Shown here: one piece after another, positions 17,904 through 27,204 of the stretch
How the letters are laid out: every line of letters starts with the position of its first letter
How positions within the stretch are numbered: the stretch's first letter is position 1
Assembly: GCA_002726915.1 (NCBI GenBank)
Contig: PBSY01000060.1
Coordinates: 1-64,000, forward strand
DNA from: Verrucomicrobiales bacterium
GTDB lineage: Bacteria; Verrucomicrobiota; Verrucomicrobiia; Verrucomicrobiales; DEV007
DNA: 64,000 bases
Direction: 5' to 3'
The notes under the pieces: model-generated
Database searches by the model: none
Told to the model about the DNA's origin: nothing
What the model saw: only the letters and a program-made list of their open reading frames with translations
Position numbers and translations under genes: made by a program

Positions 17904-19648
17904 GATACGGGATCCAGATCTAGAAAAGCCTCGATCTCGTGGCGGGTCAGGGTATTAACCACGTCACGGCGGGTCAGCCAGCCTTTGCGCGCGATACTAG
18001 CCCCGAACCATAGATACTCCAGAGAAGAGGCGCGGTGAGCATCCGGGTTAATAGAACACTTCACCCCCTTCTCCTTAGCAAACTTCCACCACCTCCAATC
18101 CATGTCGAGGCGCCATGGGCTGCAGTTTAGTTCGATAATAGTTCGCGTTTCTGCACAAGCCTCGATCACAGCTGCCACATCAACGGCGTAAGGCTCTCGC
18201 TTCAGCAGGAGGCGTCCCGTCAGGTGACCGAGCATGGTAACGCGAGGGTTCTGAACTGCCCTGATGATTCGATCGGTCATATCCGACTCGGAGAGAGTCA
18301 TCGCGTTGTGGACCGATGCTACCACGTAGTCCAACTCGTCTAAAAGCTCATCATCAAAATCCAGCGAGCCGTCCTTGAGGATATCAACCTCATTTCCCGC
18401 GATAAGGCGGAAGTTTTGCCCTTGCGTCTTGTACTCTGAGTTTAGAGACGCTATCTCACTAATCTGCGACCTCAATCTACTTTCATTCAACCCGTTAGCC
18501 TGAAACGAGCTCTTTGAGTGGTCCGCTATACCAAGGTATTGAAGGCCAAGATCAATAGCTGCCTCGGCCATCTCCCGAAGAGAATTCTGCCCGTCACTGG
18601 CCGTCGTGTGATTGTGAAATGTCCCTCGGAGGTTCTCCAGTTTCACAAGCTCAGGAATATCTCCCTCGCTAGCCGCTTCGACTTCGCCGGTATTTTCTCG
18701 CATCTCCGGCGGCACATAGTCTAACCCAAGGAACTGATAAAGCTCATCTTCAGTTTCGAACACTGGAGGCGCCTCGGCATCGGCTCCCTCCTTAACGGCA
18801 AGACGATATTCGTTTAGACTGTAGCCTCGCTCCAGTGCTCTCCCACGCATTGCTACATTGTGCTCTTTGCTACCAGTGAAATACGCCAACGCACAAGCGT
18901 ATTCGTCGTTACTGACAACACGCAAATCACACTGTAGTCCATTCTCAAGATTGATGCTCGCCTTGGTTGCCCCTTGCGCAATGATTCGGCTAACCCACTC
19001 CTGATCGACAAAATACTCAATCAATGCCTCTGGCTGACTTGACGCTACAAGAAAATCTATGTCATGAACTGTCTCCTTAGCCCTACGAAAACTTCCTGCT
19101 GCTTCCGCTCGGAGACAATCAGGATGTTGTTTCAAAGCATCAATAATCATCATGACGGATGATGCCACATCACCTAGTCGAAAACGGTCCGCGTTCTCCT
19201 CCTTGAAGGCAATAGCTTCCAGAATCTTCTCCGCCGTTTTTTTTCCAAAGCCACTTAATTCTGCAATCTCACCGGACTCGCAGAGTTCCTTCAAGCGGGG
19301 AATAGAATCGACCCCGAGCGCTTCGTAAACCGCCTTGATTTTCTTTGGCCCGAGACCCTGGATACCAAACAAATCAAAAAGCGTCTCTGGAAACTCCCCT
19401 TTCAGCTTATCATAGTAATCGAGCTTGCCCGTCGAAGCCAGTTCATGCAGTTTCTGTTGAAGCGCGTCGCCGAGCCCTTTGATCCCTTGGAGTTCTCCCT
19501 CACGTGCGAGTGAAGCAATATCACCTGGATACTGCCGCACCGTCTCGCCCCCGCTACGATATGCACGGATCTTAAACGGATTTTCTCCTTTCAATTCAAG
19601 CAAAATGGCAATTTCATCAAGAATTTCCGCCAAGTCTTCACGTGTCAT
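17900..19648 (-). CDS. polX: DNA polymerase/3'-5' exonuclease PolX
   Basis: From the ATG at 19648 the 582-residue protein contains an N-terminal 8-kDa-like domain (MTREDLAEILDEIAILLELK), helix-hairpin-helix motifs (FGIQGLGPKKIKAVYEALG), and the family X nucleotidyltransferase site AGSFRRAKETVHDIDFLV with a further Asp in LQCDLRVV. A C-terminal PHP domain follows with FHNHTTASDG, GIADHSK, GNEVDI, ASVHNA and a final NPDAH. Family PolX enzymes fill gaps in base-excision repair; the PHP domain gives 3'-5' exonuclease and AP endonuclease activity. The frame extends to a TTG at 19687, which is less likely as a start. Confidence 0.93.
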   Translation of the reverse strand: MTREDLAEILDEIAILLELKGENPFKIRAYRSGGETVRQYPGDIASLAREGELQGIKGLGDALQQKLHELASTGKLDYYDKLKGEFPETLFDLFGIQGLGPKKIKAVYEALGVDSIPRLKELCESGEIAELSGFGKKTAEKILEAIAFKEENADRFRLGDVASSVMMIIDALKQHPDCLRAEAAGSFRRAKETVHDIDFLVASSQPEALIEYFVDQEWVSRIIAQGATKASINLENGLQCDLRVVSNDEYACALAYFTGSKEHNVAMRGRALERGYSLNEYRLAVKEGADAEAPPVFETEDELYQFLGLDYVPPEMRENTGEVEAASEGDIPELVKLENLRGTFHNHTTASDGQNSLREMAEAAIDLGLQYLGIADHSKSSFQANGLNESRLRSQISEIASLNSEYKTQGQNFRLIAGNEVDILKDGSLDFDDELLDELDYVVASVHNAMTLSESDMTDRIIRAVQNPRVTMLGHLTGRLLLKREPYAVDVAAVIEACAETRTIIELNCSPWRLDMDWRWWKFAKEKGVKCSINPDAHRASSLEYLWFGASIARKGWLTRRDVVNTLTRHEIEAFLDLDPVS

Positions 19649-19860
19649 AGATGGTGCCAAACTAGGACGAACCCGACGCCCCGCCAACTGTTTTCCGCAC
19701 TGAAATCAACCTAGAAGGTTAAAGCCGTCCTAGACACATCGGGCCCCTCAAAAAACGAACGGAAAAAGGCCCAAATTTTCGTGAAAAATTCACAATGCCC
19801 CCTATGTTCATATCGGGCAGTGCGAGGTTTCCCCAATTGCCTTTTCATCACCGTAAGTCA

Positions 19861-22344
19861 ATGAGTAGTCGCTACGAAATTCGCGAACAAATCGGCAAAG
19901 GTGGCCTCGGAGCAGTTTATAAAGCTTTCGACACGCAATTGCAGCGAGAAGTAGCCATCAAACGGGTTCTGACTGCGGGGCAAGCGACGGATGAGGAAGT
20001 CAAAGAAGCAGCAGACAAGCTGATTTCAGAAGCTCAAACTCTCTCGAGCCTCAACCACCCCAATATCATCACCGTTTTTGACGTTGGTCAGGACGAACAG
20101 GGTGGTTTTGTCGTAATGGAACTTCTCAAGGGGGAAACTCTCGACGAAACAGTCGAACGCGGTGTTCTTACCCAAGAAGACTTCACAGAGGTGGTCTATC
20201 AGACGATGGAGGCACTCATTTCTGCTCAGGCAAATGATGTGATCCACCGGGATATCAAGCCCACCAACATAATGGTGATTTGGCAAGCCTCCGGAAAATT
20301 TCAGACTAAGATTCTCGACTTCGGTCTCGCCAAGTTCAGCAAAACGCCATCCATACAAACGATGGATCAAGAAGACTCAGTTCTTGGTTCGATCTTCTTC
20401 ATGGCTCCAGAACAGTTTGAGCGAAGTGCGCTCGACGCACGTGCTGACCTCTACCAGATGGGCTGCGTTTACTACAATGCTTTAACAGGCCAGTATCCAT
20501 TTAACGGCGAAACCGCACCGCAGGTTATGAACTCTCACCTGCAACACAAGGTCGTGCCGCTCGATCAGATCCGGCCCGATCTTGCCCCTTCAATTTGTCA
20601 GTGGGTGATGTGGCTGATCAATCGAAACGTTGAGCATAGACCTCTTAACGCGAAGGATGCTCTTCAACGCTGGCCGCGGAATTCGGAAGTCACTGAAGCC
20701 GTCCCTGTTGAAGCACTTCCTGCAGAAGGGGCCTTGGATGTTACGACAGGGCAGATCAAAATTGTCACAGCGGCGAGCCAGGCTTCAGCGCCACAAGCAC
20801 TGATCGTGGGGACCTCGCCTAACCCTCCAGCGACAGCTGCAAGCAGAAAAACTATACGGCCCGCCCATCATCGCACCCAGCGCCCGAAGAATAACAAGAC
20901 AAAGCGCCTCGTTGTAGGAAGTATTGCAGGAGGAATCATAATCCTAGCCGGCATCGGTGGCATCAACACAATCAGCAAGAAAAATCGGGAAGCCCGCATT
21001 TTCGAAATAGCCTCACTTGAGGAGGTTCCCGGAACGGCAAAAGATGTCGAAATTGCTGTCGGCATCCTTGCAGACTCGGACGCGCCGGGAGTGCTCAGAA
21101 CAAATGCATTAAAGGCCCTTCACCTGCTTGAAGGAGCGGGCATTGAAAAGGCGATTTTCAGTGAACTACAAGAAGCTAAATCAAACTCGCTCCGCGTTCT
21201 TCTTTCTTCAGTTCTCGCTGATAAAAGTTACTCGGAAGCCCTTCCAACGATTCTCAGCTACATTCCATCGGCAAACAACGAGGAGCAACAACTCCAATTC
21301 ATCGCCGCGGCCGGAAAATTAGCAGAAGATAAAAATCTTCCGGAGATCCTCAAACTTCTTGAGAACAATCGAGGGACGCAAGTTCGCCGCACCGTTGAAG
21401 GACTGGCGCTTAATCTTCTGCGCCGTAGCAAAAGGCAGAAGGAGTATGTCGGAGATATTCTTACGAGACTTTCCAATGCTGCAAGTGACGAGCGGAAGAG
21501 TCTTTTTCGAATACTGGGAGCCCTAGGAAGCGATGAGGTGAAGGTTCGTCTTTCCAGTATATTCAATCAGAAGAAAGATCGCGACTACCAGCGTGATGCT
21601 ATTAGTGCCTACCTGACTTGGAACGATCGCTCTCTAATCCCTCAGGTCGAGGCTATCATCGACAACACCGATGATCGAAGCCTTGAGGCCATCGCAGGGC
21701 GTGCTCTCGCCAGACTTGTCACATTGCCAGGGCCTGAAACCCTCGAGGAAAAAATTGCAATATGGAACAGTGCGGCCCGCAGAATCAATGATCAGAACAG
21801 TCTGCGCCGCCTTGTCGGCAACCTTCTTGAATACCCTCACCCCGAGACCCTTAAGCTCCTTCGTAGCTGGAACAACGATGAGGATCTCAAATCTGTCACC
21901 AGAGGGGCTGTTACAACGATGGAAACCTCCGTCAACTCCGTGAAAACAATTGCTTCTGGCGAGGGCCTTCTCGGTAATCTAGGCAGATTTCAGGGTGACC
22001 AGAAAGCAGCTTTCAACTCCTCTCTCGGATCAATCACTGAGTGGACCTCGCCCGGCACTTGGTTTTTGTGGAGTTTCAAAATCAAGGACTCCGGTGTCTA
22101 CACATTTGAGGTTGAACAGTCCTCACTAGAAAAAGAGCCCAGCGACTTCATTGTCTATGTGGCCGACCAAATTCTTGAAGGAAGATCCTCAGAGACCGGT
22201 GACCTCTCTTCGTTCAGCCGCGTCAAACTAGATGGAACAGTGAATCTGGAAAAAGATATGATTTACACCTTGGTGCTCACTGCTGGCAAAAATATAACGG
22301 CGCGAATGATGGATATTGGTGAAGTTCGTCTCATTAAAAATTAA
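19861..22344 (+). CDS. Membrane Ser/Thr kinase with HEAT-like repeats and a C-terminal beta domain
   Basis: From ATG 19861 the 827-residue protein has a complete kinase: glycine loop GKGGLGAV (12-19), Lys34, HRD (129-131), DFG (153-155), and MAPEQF at 181-186. A transmembrane helix lies at about 349-370 (RLVVGSIAGGIIILAGIGG). Beyond it are about 300 residues of alpha-solenoid repeats resembling HEAT units (LPTILSYIPSANNEEQQLQF, LPEILKLLENNRGTQVRR). The last 120 residues form a beta-rich module (GTWFLWSFKIKDSGVYTFEV, MIYTLVLTAGK) like carbohydrate-binding or DUF5077-type domains in PVC glycosidases. The layout suggests an extracytoplasmic ligand sensor linked to an inside kinase. An upstream extension to 19795 was not used. 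Confidence 0.87.
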   Translation: MSSRYEIREQIGKGGLGAVYKAFDTQLQREVAIKRVLTAGQATDEEVKEAADKLISEAQTLSSLNHPNIITVFDVGQDEQGGFVVMELLKGETLDETVERGVLTQEDFTEVVYQTMEALISAQANDVIHRDIKPTNIMVIWQASGKFQTKILDFGLAKFSKTPSIQTMDQEDSVLGSIFFMAPEQFERSALDARADLYQMGCVYYNALTGQYPFNGETAPQVMNSHLQHKVVPLDQIRPDLAPSICQWVMWLINRNVEHRPLNAKDALQRWPRNSEVTEAVPVEALPAEGALDVTTGQIKIVTAASQASAPQALIVGTSPNPPATAASRKTIRPAHHRTQRPKNNKTKRLVVGSIAGGIIILAGIGGINTISKKNREARIFEIASLEEVPGTAKDVEIAVGILADSDAPGVLRTNALKALHLLEGAGIEKAIFSELQEAKSNSLRVLLSSVLADKSYSEALPTILSYIPSANNEEQQLQFIAAAGKLAEDKNLPEILKLLENNRGTQVRRTVEGLALNLLRRSKRQKEYVGDILTRLSNAASDERKSLFRILGALGSDEVKVRLSSIFNQKKDRDYQRDAISAYLTWNDRSLIPQVEAIIDNTDDRSLEAIAGRALARLVTLPGPETLEEKIAIWNSAARRINDQNSLRRLVGNLLEYPHPETLKLLRSWNNDEDLKSVTRGAVTTMETSVNSVKTIASGEGLLGNLGRFQGDQKAAFNSSLGSITEWTSPGTWFLWSFKIKDSGVYTFEVEQSSLEKEPSDFIVYVADQILEGRSSETGDLSSFSRVKLDGTVNLEKDMIYTLVLTAGKNITARMMDIGEVRLIKN

Positions 22345-22511
22345 TCAATGGCTTTGCGCCAAAGATCAGCGCCGCTGCTGCGGTGACGGTTACCCCCGCT
22401 ATTGTTTTATTTAGAGGAATTAAGGGGCCTTTCGCCACCCAATCTGATCATCGCTCCGCAGATCATGCTACCACGCTCCCCGCGAGAGAGACTGGGGTAG
22501 ATCTTCATCAC
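22345..22511. other. Possible membrane-protein remnant downstream of the kinase
   Basis: On the minus strand a frame from about 22438 to a TAA at 22334-22336 reads as a hydrophobic helix (KTIAGVTVTAAAALIFGAKP) that looks like the last membrane helix of a transporter, perhaps LysE-like. Nothing upstream continues it. It may be the tail of a deleted gene or chance. Confidence 0.2.
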
Positions 22512-23066
22512 CTACCCAATATACTGCTTTAGCTGATTCTTATTCTCTGCACTGAGTTTTTGGTATCTCTCCCAATCCCCCATTAGGAAGTCCACGGCGC
22601 TCTCTATTCCTGTCGTCTTCTTTCTTATTTATCAGTGAACCTTCAGGGCCACGGGAACCTGGGTAGAGACCTTCAAGTCGATATTTGAGTCCAACTTCCT
22701 CTCCAACAAAAGAAACCGTTGCAGTCACTTCCTTTAAGCCCTGACCACCCGCAACACCGAGCAGTTAAATCCCTTCATCACTAAATTCTTTTGGAGACAC
22801 AACAACGGTTTTTTGACTCTCGATTGTAGAGGGTAGCCAGATGCTCTTCATCGACATTGGCAACTCCCTCCAGAGTGTAGATTTCGGCAAATTAAGGATT
22901 CGGGCAGACGGACTAGCTCCTTTCAAAGCATAAAGTCGGTCGGCTCAAGACTCGAAGGAACTTCGACACCGAAGGAGACGAATGTTTCGCTTTCCTAAGC
23001 AGTCAGTGAGAAGGCAACCACAGCCAGTATTACTTCGATCGCTGGCCACCTCATTGCTATTTCCAT
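22512..23066 (-). pseudogene. Decayed gene for a secreted protein of unknown function
   Basis: Reading the minus strand from ATG 23066 gives a signal peptide (MRWPAIEVILAVVAFSLTA), then a TAG, then ETFVSFGVEVPSSLEPTDF, then a TGA. Coding character continues only by changing frame: FAEIYTLEGVANVDEEHLAT, then VVVSPKEFSDEGI, a TAA, GLKEVTATVSFVGEEVGL and RLEGLYPGSRGPEG. A last frame shift gives AVDFLMGDWERYQKLSAENK and a TAG at 22512-22514. At least three in-frame stops and two or three frameshifts within about 185 codons mark a pseudogene. The family is not recognised. It lies just downstream of the GspL/PilO-like pair on the same strand and may once have been their third gene. Confidence 0.65.
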
Positions 23067-23095
23067 TTGCCAACCCTCCTACCGAGATTCCGTCT

Positions 23096-23692
23096 TCAGC
23101 CCTGCTCACCCGAACTCTCTTTGTCCGTTTCTGCTGGTGAGACACCAGAAGAATCGGGAACGAACCACTTTGCCACAGTAATTTCACACTCTGCCTGCGG
23201 CTCCGGTTCACGGGAACGGAGATCGAGCTCAATTTCCAGATTCTTGATCACTTGGAATTTTTCGGGACCCTGAAGCGTGGTCAACCATTCGGTCACAACC
23301 GCCTCGTCTCCCTTGATTTCCAGCCGAACGGCAACCTCGGTGTAGAAATTATTATACTCAATTTCCTGAAGGCTTTGTCTTTCAATCGTCAATTTGCGTT
23401 CAAAACACTCATCCTGCAGTGCTTGCAGTAGATCGCCTTGCTCCTTTCCCAACGTGGAATTTCCCAATCGAGGCATCATCTCGATAAGCCATTTTTCACG
23501 AGCTTCAGCTGCCGGAGCATCTTCCAGCCGCATTTCATGATCAGCAAGCTGACTGCGAAGGCTGCGAATTTCGCCGTCTCCACCTGATAGATTTTTGAGA
23601 ATAGACCGCGCCGCGAACCCATTCACCACGATAAAAATCGCCCCAATACAGGCCCCTAAAAGGACCTTCTCTCTAACTGTCAGCTCCCGCAT
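23096..23692 (-). CDS. PilO/GspM-like type IV pilus or type II secretion assembly protein
   Basis: The 198-residue protein has one N-terminal transmembrane helix (VLLGACIGAIFIVVNGFAA, about 10-28), a coiled-coil stretch (GEIRSLRSQLADHEMRLED), and a small ferredoxin-like alpha-beta domain (VAVRLEIKGDEAVVTEWLTT...FQVIKNLEIEL). This is the PilO/GspM architecture. Its start overlaps the upstream GspL-like gene by 20 bp, so the two are a unit. PilO pairs with PilN at the inner membrane to align the secretion or pilus motor. Sequence identity to known PilO is low, so the call rests on architecture and the neighbour. Confidence 0.7.
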   Translation of the reverse strand: MRELTVREKVLLGACIGAIFIVVNGFAARSILKNLSGGDGEIRSLRSQLADHEMRLEDAPAAEAREKWLIEMMPRLGNSTLGKEQGDLLQALQDECFERKLTIERQSLQEIEYNNFYTEVAVRLEIKGDEAVVTEWLTTLQGPEKFQVIKNLEIELDLRSREPEPQAECEITVAKWFVPDSSGVSPAETDKESSGEQG

Positions 23693-24890
23693 TTTTTGGT
23701 TTTCCTGTAATTTCGAATGTTGCCGTATTGTTTTTCTCGACCTTAGGATTTGGCATACTCCAGTCGTAACCTTTGAATTCAGTCATCGACTGAAGGTCTT
23801 CTAGTAATCGATTCGCCAGCTGCACATCCCGAGCCTGACCTTGAACCCGTATACCGCGCCCCGAAGTTCGGTATTCTCGGATAACCACGCCGCTACCTGG
23901 CAGGGCTGAGGTGATTCGGCTGAGCTGCACTACGGGAAACCAAGATTTTTCGAAGGCTGGCTCGAGGTTCTTCCAGCGCTGATCTACCTGCTCCACCCAA
24001 TCCACATCCGGCTCAACGATCGAGATCTGGCGCTCAAGAGATCCGATTTCTGCAACCGTGTTGTTGCTCTTGATGATCATCGCACTCAGTCCAACTCCAT
24101 AGACGACAAACAGGACTGCGAGAATGACCGTAATCCGACTCTTTGTCTTCCGCTTGCGACGCGCCCGAGTGACTGCACTCGGAAGTAATCGCTCACTGAT
24201 TCGGCCCAGTGAGATACGGGACTTCGACGTCGGATGAACGGTTAGATTCAACCCTTCGGCAAACGATTCGCGCTCATCGGCCGACGCATCGTCGACCTCA
24301 AGAACCAAAGCCTCCGGCATACTGTCCTCCATGCAGGGGTCCCCATTCAGGCCCATGAGAACTAGATTGATCTCACCCGCAATCGCTGATCCAAGGCGGT
24401 CGCCTCCGCTAAGAACTTGGAGATGAACCGGTTCTCGCCCCTTGTAAATCGCCAGCACGAGCCTCCCTTTCTCCTTCCAAAGCAGGCACGACTTTTGCGA
24501 AACCGCGCGCAACGAAGCCGCAGAAGCATACCCAGCGGCGTTGGAATCAATCAACTCGCTGGAAACATCGGAAACGACTGACACCGCGAAGGTATTTCCC
24601 TCTGGCCCCTTGTCTATGATCTCATAATCGTAAAGCACCTCGCCCTCATTACCGGCAAGAAGTCCCCGCTTCTCCAGTTGGGAGTATATCATGCTGTCAT
24701 ACAGGGTCTCATCCGTTTCCGGAAGCACCACGGGAAAGGTTGTCACTTTGTCAGAAGGGTAGCCAATAACAACATCGCTCCGGTGGCCGATTAATTCTCT
24801 CAGATCAGAACTCTGAAGGGTTTCCTTCTCGCCTTGGAATAGAAGCCACTCCTTTTCGGGACCGGGCAATACAATCGTTTGGTTGGACAT
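23673..24890 (-). CDS. GspL/PilM-PilN-like inner-membrane assembly protein
   Basis: The 405-residue protein has a cytoplasmic N-terminal half (about 1-235) resembling the actin-like PilM/GspL fold. A basic stretch (RARRKRKTKSR) and one transmembrane helix (ITVILAVLFVVYGVGLSAMI, about 250-270) follow, then a coiled coil and a C-terminal ferredoxin-like domain (SRITSALPGSGVVIREYRTS...IRVQGQARDVQLANRLLEDL) of the PilN type. This is the fused layout of GspL, which couples the secretion ATPase to the periplasmic side. No ATPase, secretin or major pilin gene is nearby. The gene precedes the PilO-like gene with a 20-bp overlap. Confidence 0.72.
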   Translation of the reverse strand: MSNQTIVLPGPEKEWLLFQGEKETLQSSDLRELIGHRSDVVIGYPSDKVTTFPVVLPETDETLYDSMIYSQLEKRGLLAGNEGEVLYDYEIIDKGPEGNTFAVSVVSDVSSELIDSNAAGYASAASLRAVSQKSCLLWKEKGRLVLAIYKGREPVHLQVLSGGDRLGSAIAGEINLVLMGLNGDPCMEDSMPEALVLEVDDASADERESFAEGLNLTVHPTSKSRISLGRISERLLPSAVTRARRKRKTKSRITVILAVLFVVYGVGLSAMIIKSNNTVAEIGSLERQISIVEPDVDWVEQVDQRWKNLEPAFEKSWFPVVQLSRITSALPGSGVVIREYRTSGRGIRVQGQARDVQLANRLLEDLQSMTEFKGYDWSMPNPKVEKNNTATFEITGKPKNAGADS

Positions 24891-25468
24891 AATCTTCGAG
24901 GGCAGGATGGCCTCTTGTTCAATAGAGATAAACCACCAAAGTGCCGTAAAGTTTCCGGGAAAAAAGCATGCAATTCAAGTCCTCAAAAGGCGCCAATAAG
25001 CAGTTTGCTGAGATAATAAGCCAATAAGACCACTTTCAGTTGCCGGTTGCACACTGCGGACTCCGGAAGCTTGCGTTAAGAACAAGTAGGCTCTGGCATC
25101 CAAGTGCCCGTGTCGACGTTTTCTTTGAGCGCATCAAACCGCTAACTGTGTGCCACTCGATGGTCGGGATGTCGACTTTTTCCCTTCCATGGGGTGGAAG
25201 TCAGGGGTTTGAAGCCGTCTTTCTCCAAAAAGGACATAATTAAATGAACCGCCAGTTGATGACGGCGTCCCATCACCTGCCGCCACAAGGCACACCTCTT
25301 CGTTGGTCCCGAACAAAAAAGGGACTAGAGACAGGAGTAGCCTTTCACCCTATGACCTTACGATTATCGAATGAATTTAACTCCACATGATCTTGGACCA
25401 GATCATTTTCTTTTCGGTCGAGGTAATTGGCCCCGTGGGGGCAAACCCTAAACGCTGCGCCAAGTCGT
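24891..25468. other. Intergenic region, 578 bp, no confident gene
   Basis: The stretch separates prfB from the GspL-like gene, both on the minus strand. Short frames at 25040-25243 (+) and 25134-25316 (-) show no recognisable domain. No tRNA was found. A 7-bp inverted repeat (ATGATCT-TGGACC-AGATCAT, 25387-25406) lies about 60 bp beyond the prfB stop; without a U-tract on that strand it is not a convincing terminator. The low coding quality resembles the pseudogene region nearby. Confidence 0.4.
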
Positions 25469-26591
25469 TCAGACCTCGTCGTCGGATTCTCCTGCGACCT
25501 GGCCACGAAGCTTGGCTTCGATGAATTTCTCCAGATCGCCATCCATCACTCCCTGAATGTTCCCCGTCTCATGACCAGTGCGATGATCTTTTACCATCTG
25601 GTAGGGCTGAAACACATAGGAGCGAATCTGGCTTCCAAAGGCGATCTCACCTTTTTCTCCATATTGCCGCTCCATTTCGGACCGTTTCTTATCCTCCTCA
25701 ATCTGGAGAAGCTTAGCCTTCAGTAACTTCATCGCCATCTGGCGGTTCTTGTGCTGGCTTCGCTCCACCGTGCATCGAATCTGAATACCGGATGGGAAGT
25801 GGGTCAAGTGAACCGCCGTTTCGACTTTGTTCACATTCTGCCCTCCTTTACCACCACTTCGGGCAGTCTTGATCTCAATGTCTTTCTCATCGATCTCCAT
25901 GTCCGGTTCCTCCTTTAAATCAGGAACCACATCGAGACTTGCAAATGAAGTATGACGCCGGGCCTGCGAATCAAACGGAGAAATCCTCACCAGTCGGTGG
26001 ACACCGCGCTCACAGTTGAGATAACCAAAGGCATTTTCACCTTCAAAGCGAATCGTGGCCCCACGAACTCCTGCTTCTTCCCCTTCCTGCAAGTCGATCA
26101 TTTCGCTCTTGTAACCCTGCTGCTGTCCCCATCGCTGATACATCCTCACTAGCATATCGGCCCAATCGCAGGCTTCGGTACCTCCAGCACCGGCATGGAT
26201 CGTAAGAAAGGCACTTTCCCCGTCATTGGGTCCATTGAGGAGCGTCTGAAGTTCAATTTTTTCGAACGCCGCTTCGATCGCCTGCTGATCGCTTTTCACT
26301 TCATCAAAGGCAGACTCGTCACCTTCTTCGGCTACCAGTTCCGCGAGAACGGAGAAATCCTCGATTCGTGAGGCCAGTTCACGCACTGGAATTACTTTAT
26401 TCTTCAAAACTGACACCTCGGACACCTTGGCTTGGGCCTTATCCTTGTCATCCCAAAACTCCGGGGCACTCATTTCTATCTCAAACGCCTCCAACTCCTT
26501 TTCCAGCTTATCGAAGTCAAAGATACCGCCTCAGCTCGTTGAGCCGGGCTTTAAGAGATTCCGTATCGATCGCTTGCAGTTCTTCTTTCAT
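25469..26591 (-). CDS. prfB: Peptide chain release factor 2, expressed by programmed +1 frameshift
   Basis: The start ATG is at 26589-26591. The first 24 codons ([12 protein letters not shown]... to RRYL) end at an in-frame TGA at 26517-26519; a +1 shift at CTT-T-GAC continues as [20 protein letters not shown] and on to 25469, giving about 373 residues. The RF2 hallmarks are present: SPF in RISPFDSQ for recognition of UGA, and the catalytic GGQ in [18 protein letters not shown]2 terminates translation at UAA and UGA. The shift makes RF2 regulate its own synthesis. Reading the gene as starting at the TTG 26494 would lose 32 conserved residues. It is divergent from recO, with 85 bp between the starts. 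Confidence 0.96.
26516..26531 (-). promoter_or_regulatory. prfB +1 programmed frameshift site
   Basis: On the minus strand the sequence is AGG CGG TAT CTT TGA C. The CUU-UGA-C slippery stop and the preceding purine-rich AGGCGG, three bases before CTT, match the classical RF2 site, where a Shine-Dalgarno-like AGGGGG stimulates the shift. Here the element is AGGCGG, slightly weaker than the classical one. Low RF2 leaves the UGA unread and favours the shift. Confidence 0.95.
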
Positions 26592-26676
26592 CAAGGGTGT
26601 AAGCGATCTCACAGATGTGGAAAATTTCAAACTTTCGCTTAGTAATGTTTATCCGTTTTACCAACGTCCGCTCAAG

Positions 26677-27204
26677 ATGAAAGCACGAGGCACTCTGATT
26701 CGTCGATCTCCACTTACAGAGACCAGCCTTATCGTACACTGGTGTACTCACGAATACGGCATCGTTAAAACCGTCGCCAAGGGAGCACGTCGCCCCAAAA
26801 GCTCATTTGCGGGCAAGCTCGACCTGTTTTATTTTTGTGAGATCGAGATTCATCCAGCCAAGAACGGCGATCTCCATATCCTCAAAGACCTTCAAATCGA
26901 AAACGCCCGCCTTGCTCTCAGGCGTGACTATGGGCAGACCCTTGCCGCTTCCTACTTTATCAAACTGATTGATCGTATTGCTGAGCCGGAAGCGGCTATT
27001 CCAGAAATTGCAGACCTGCTTGACCGTGGATTGGACTACCTCGACTCCAATGATGCCAATCTCAAAGCGGTGGGACACTTCGAAAAACAATTGGCTCAGT
27101 TCCTAGGCATACTTCAAAATGGAACCGATCCAATTCGCTCTATTGGTGATCTGATCGGGAATCTCCCAAAGCAGCGGAGCGAATTGATCGAGCGGCTACG
27201 TTGA
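26677..27204 (+). CDS. recO: DNA repair protein RecO, short form
   Basis: From ATG 26677 the 175-residue product starts with the RecO OB-fold pattern (ARGTLIRRSPLTETSLIVHW, IVKTVAKGARRPKSSFAGKL, FYFCEIEI) and continues with helices (YFIKLIDRIAEPEAAIPEIA, LLDRGLDYLD, FEKQLAQFLGI). RecO loads RecA with RecF and RecR and anneals single strands. Usual RecO is about 240 residues with a CxxC...CxxC zinc finger in many species; this one has no such Cys set and ends early. The long upstream extension of the frame to 26368 runs through prfB antisense and was rejected. Confidence 0.85.
   Translation: MKARGTLIRRSPLTETSLIVHWCTHEYGIVKTVAKGARRPKSSFAGKLDLFYFCEIEIHPAKNGDLHILKDLQIENARLALRRDYGQTLAASYFIKLIDRIAEPEAAIPEIADLLDRGLDYLDSNDANLKAVGHFEKQLAQFLGILQNGTDPIRSIGDLIGNLPKQRSELIERLR

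Noticed and set aside
25134-25316. 60-residue minus-strand frame in the gap upstream of the GspL-like gene
   Set aside because: No domain, no signal and the gap shows little coding character.
25387-25406. Inverted repeat as a prfB terminator
   Set aside because: Arms are only 7 bp and on the prfB strand no T-tract follows.
26368-26676. 103-residue N-terminal extension of the RecO frame
   Set aside because: It runs antisense through prfB, including the frameshift site, and is not like any RecO N-terminus; ATG 26677 starts the OB-fold.
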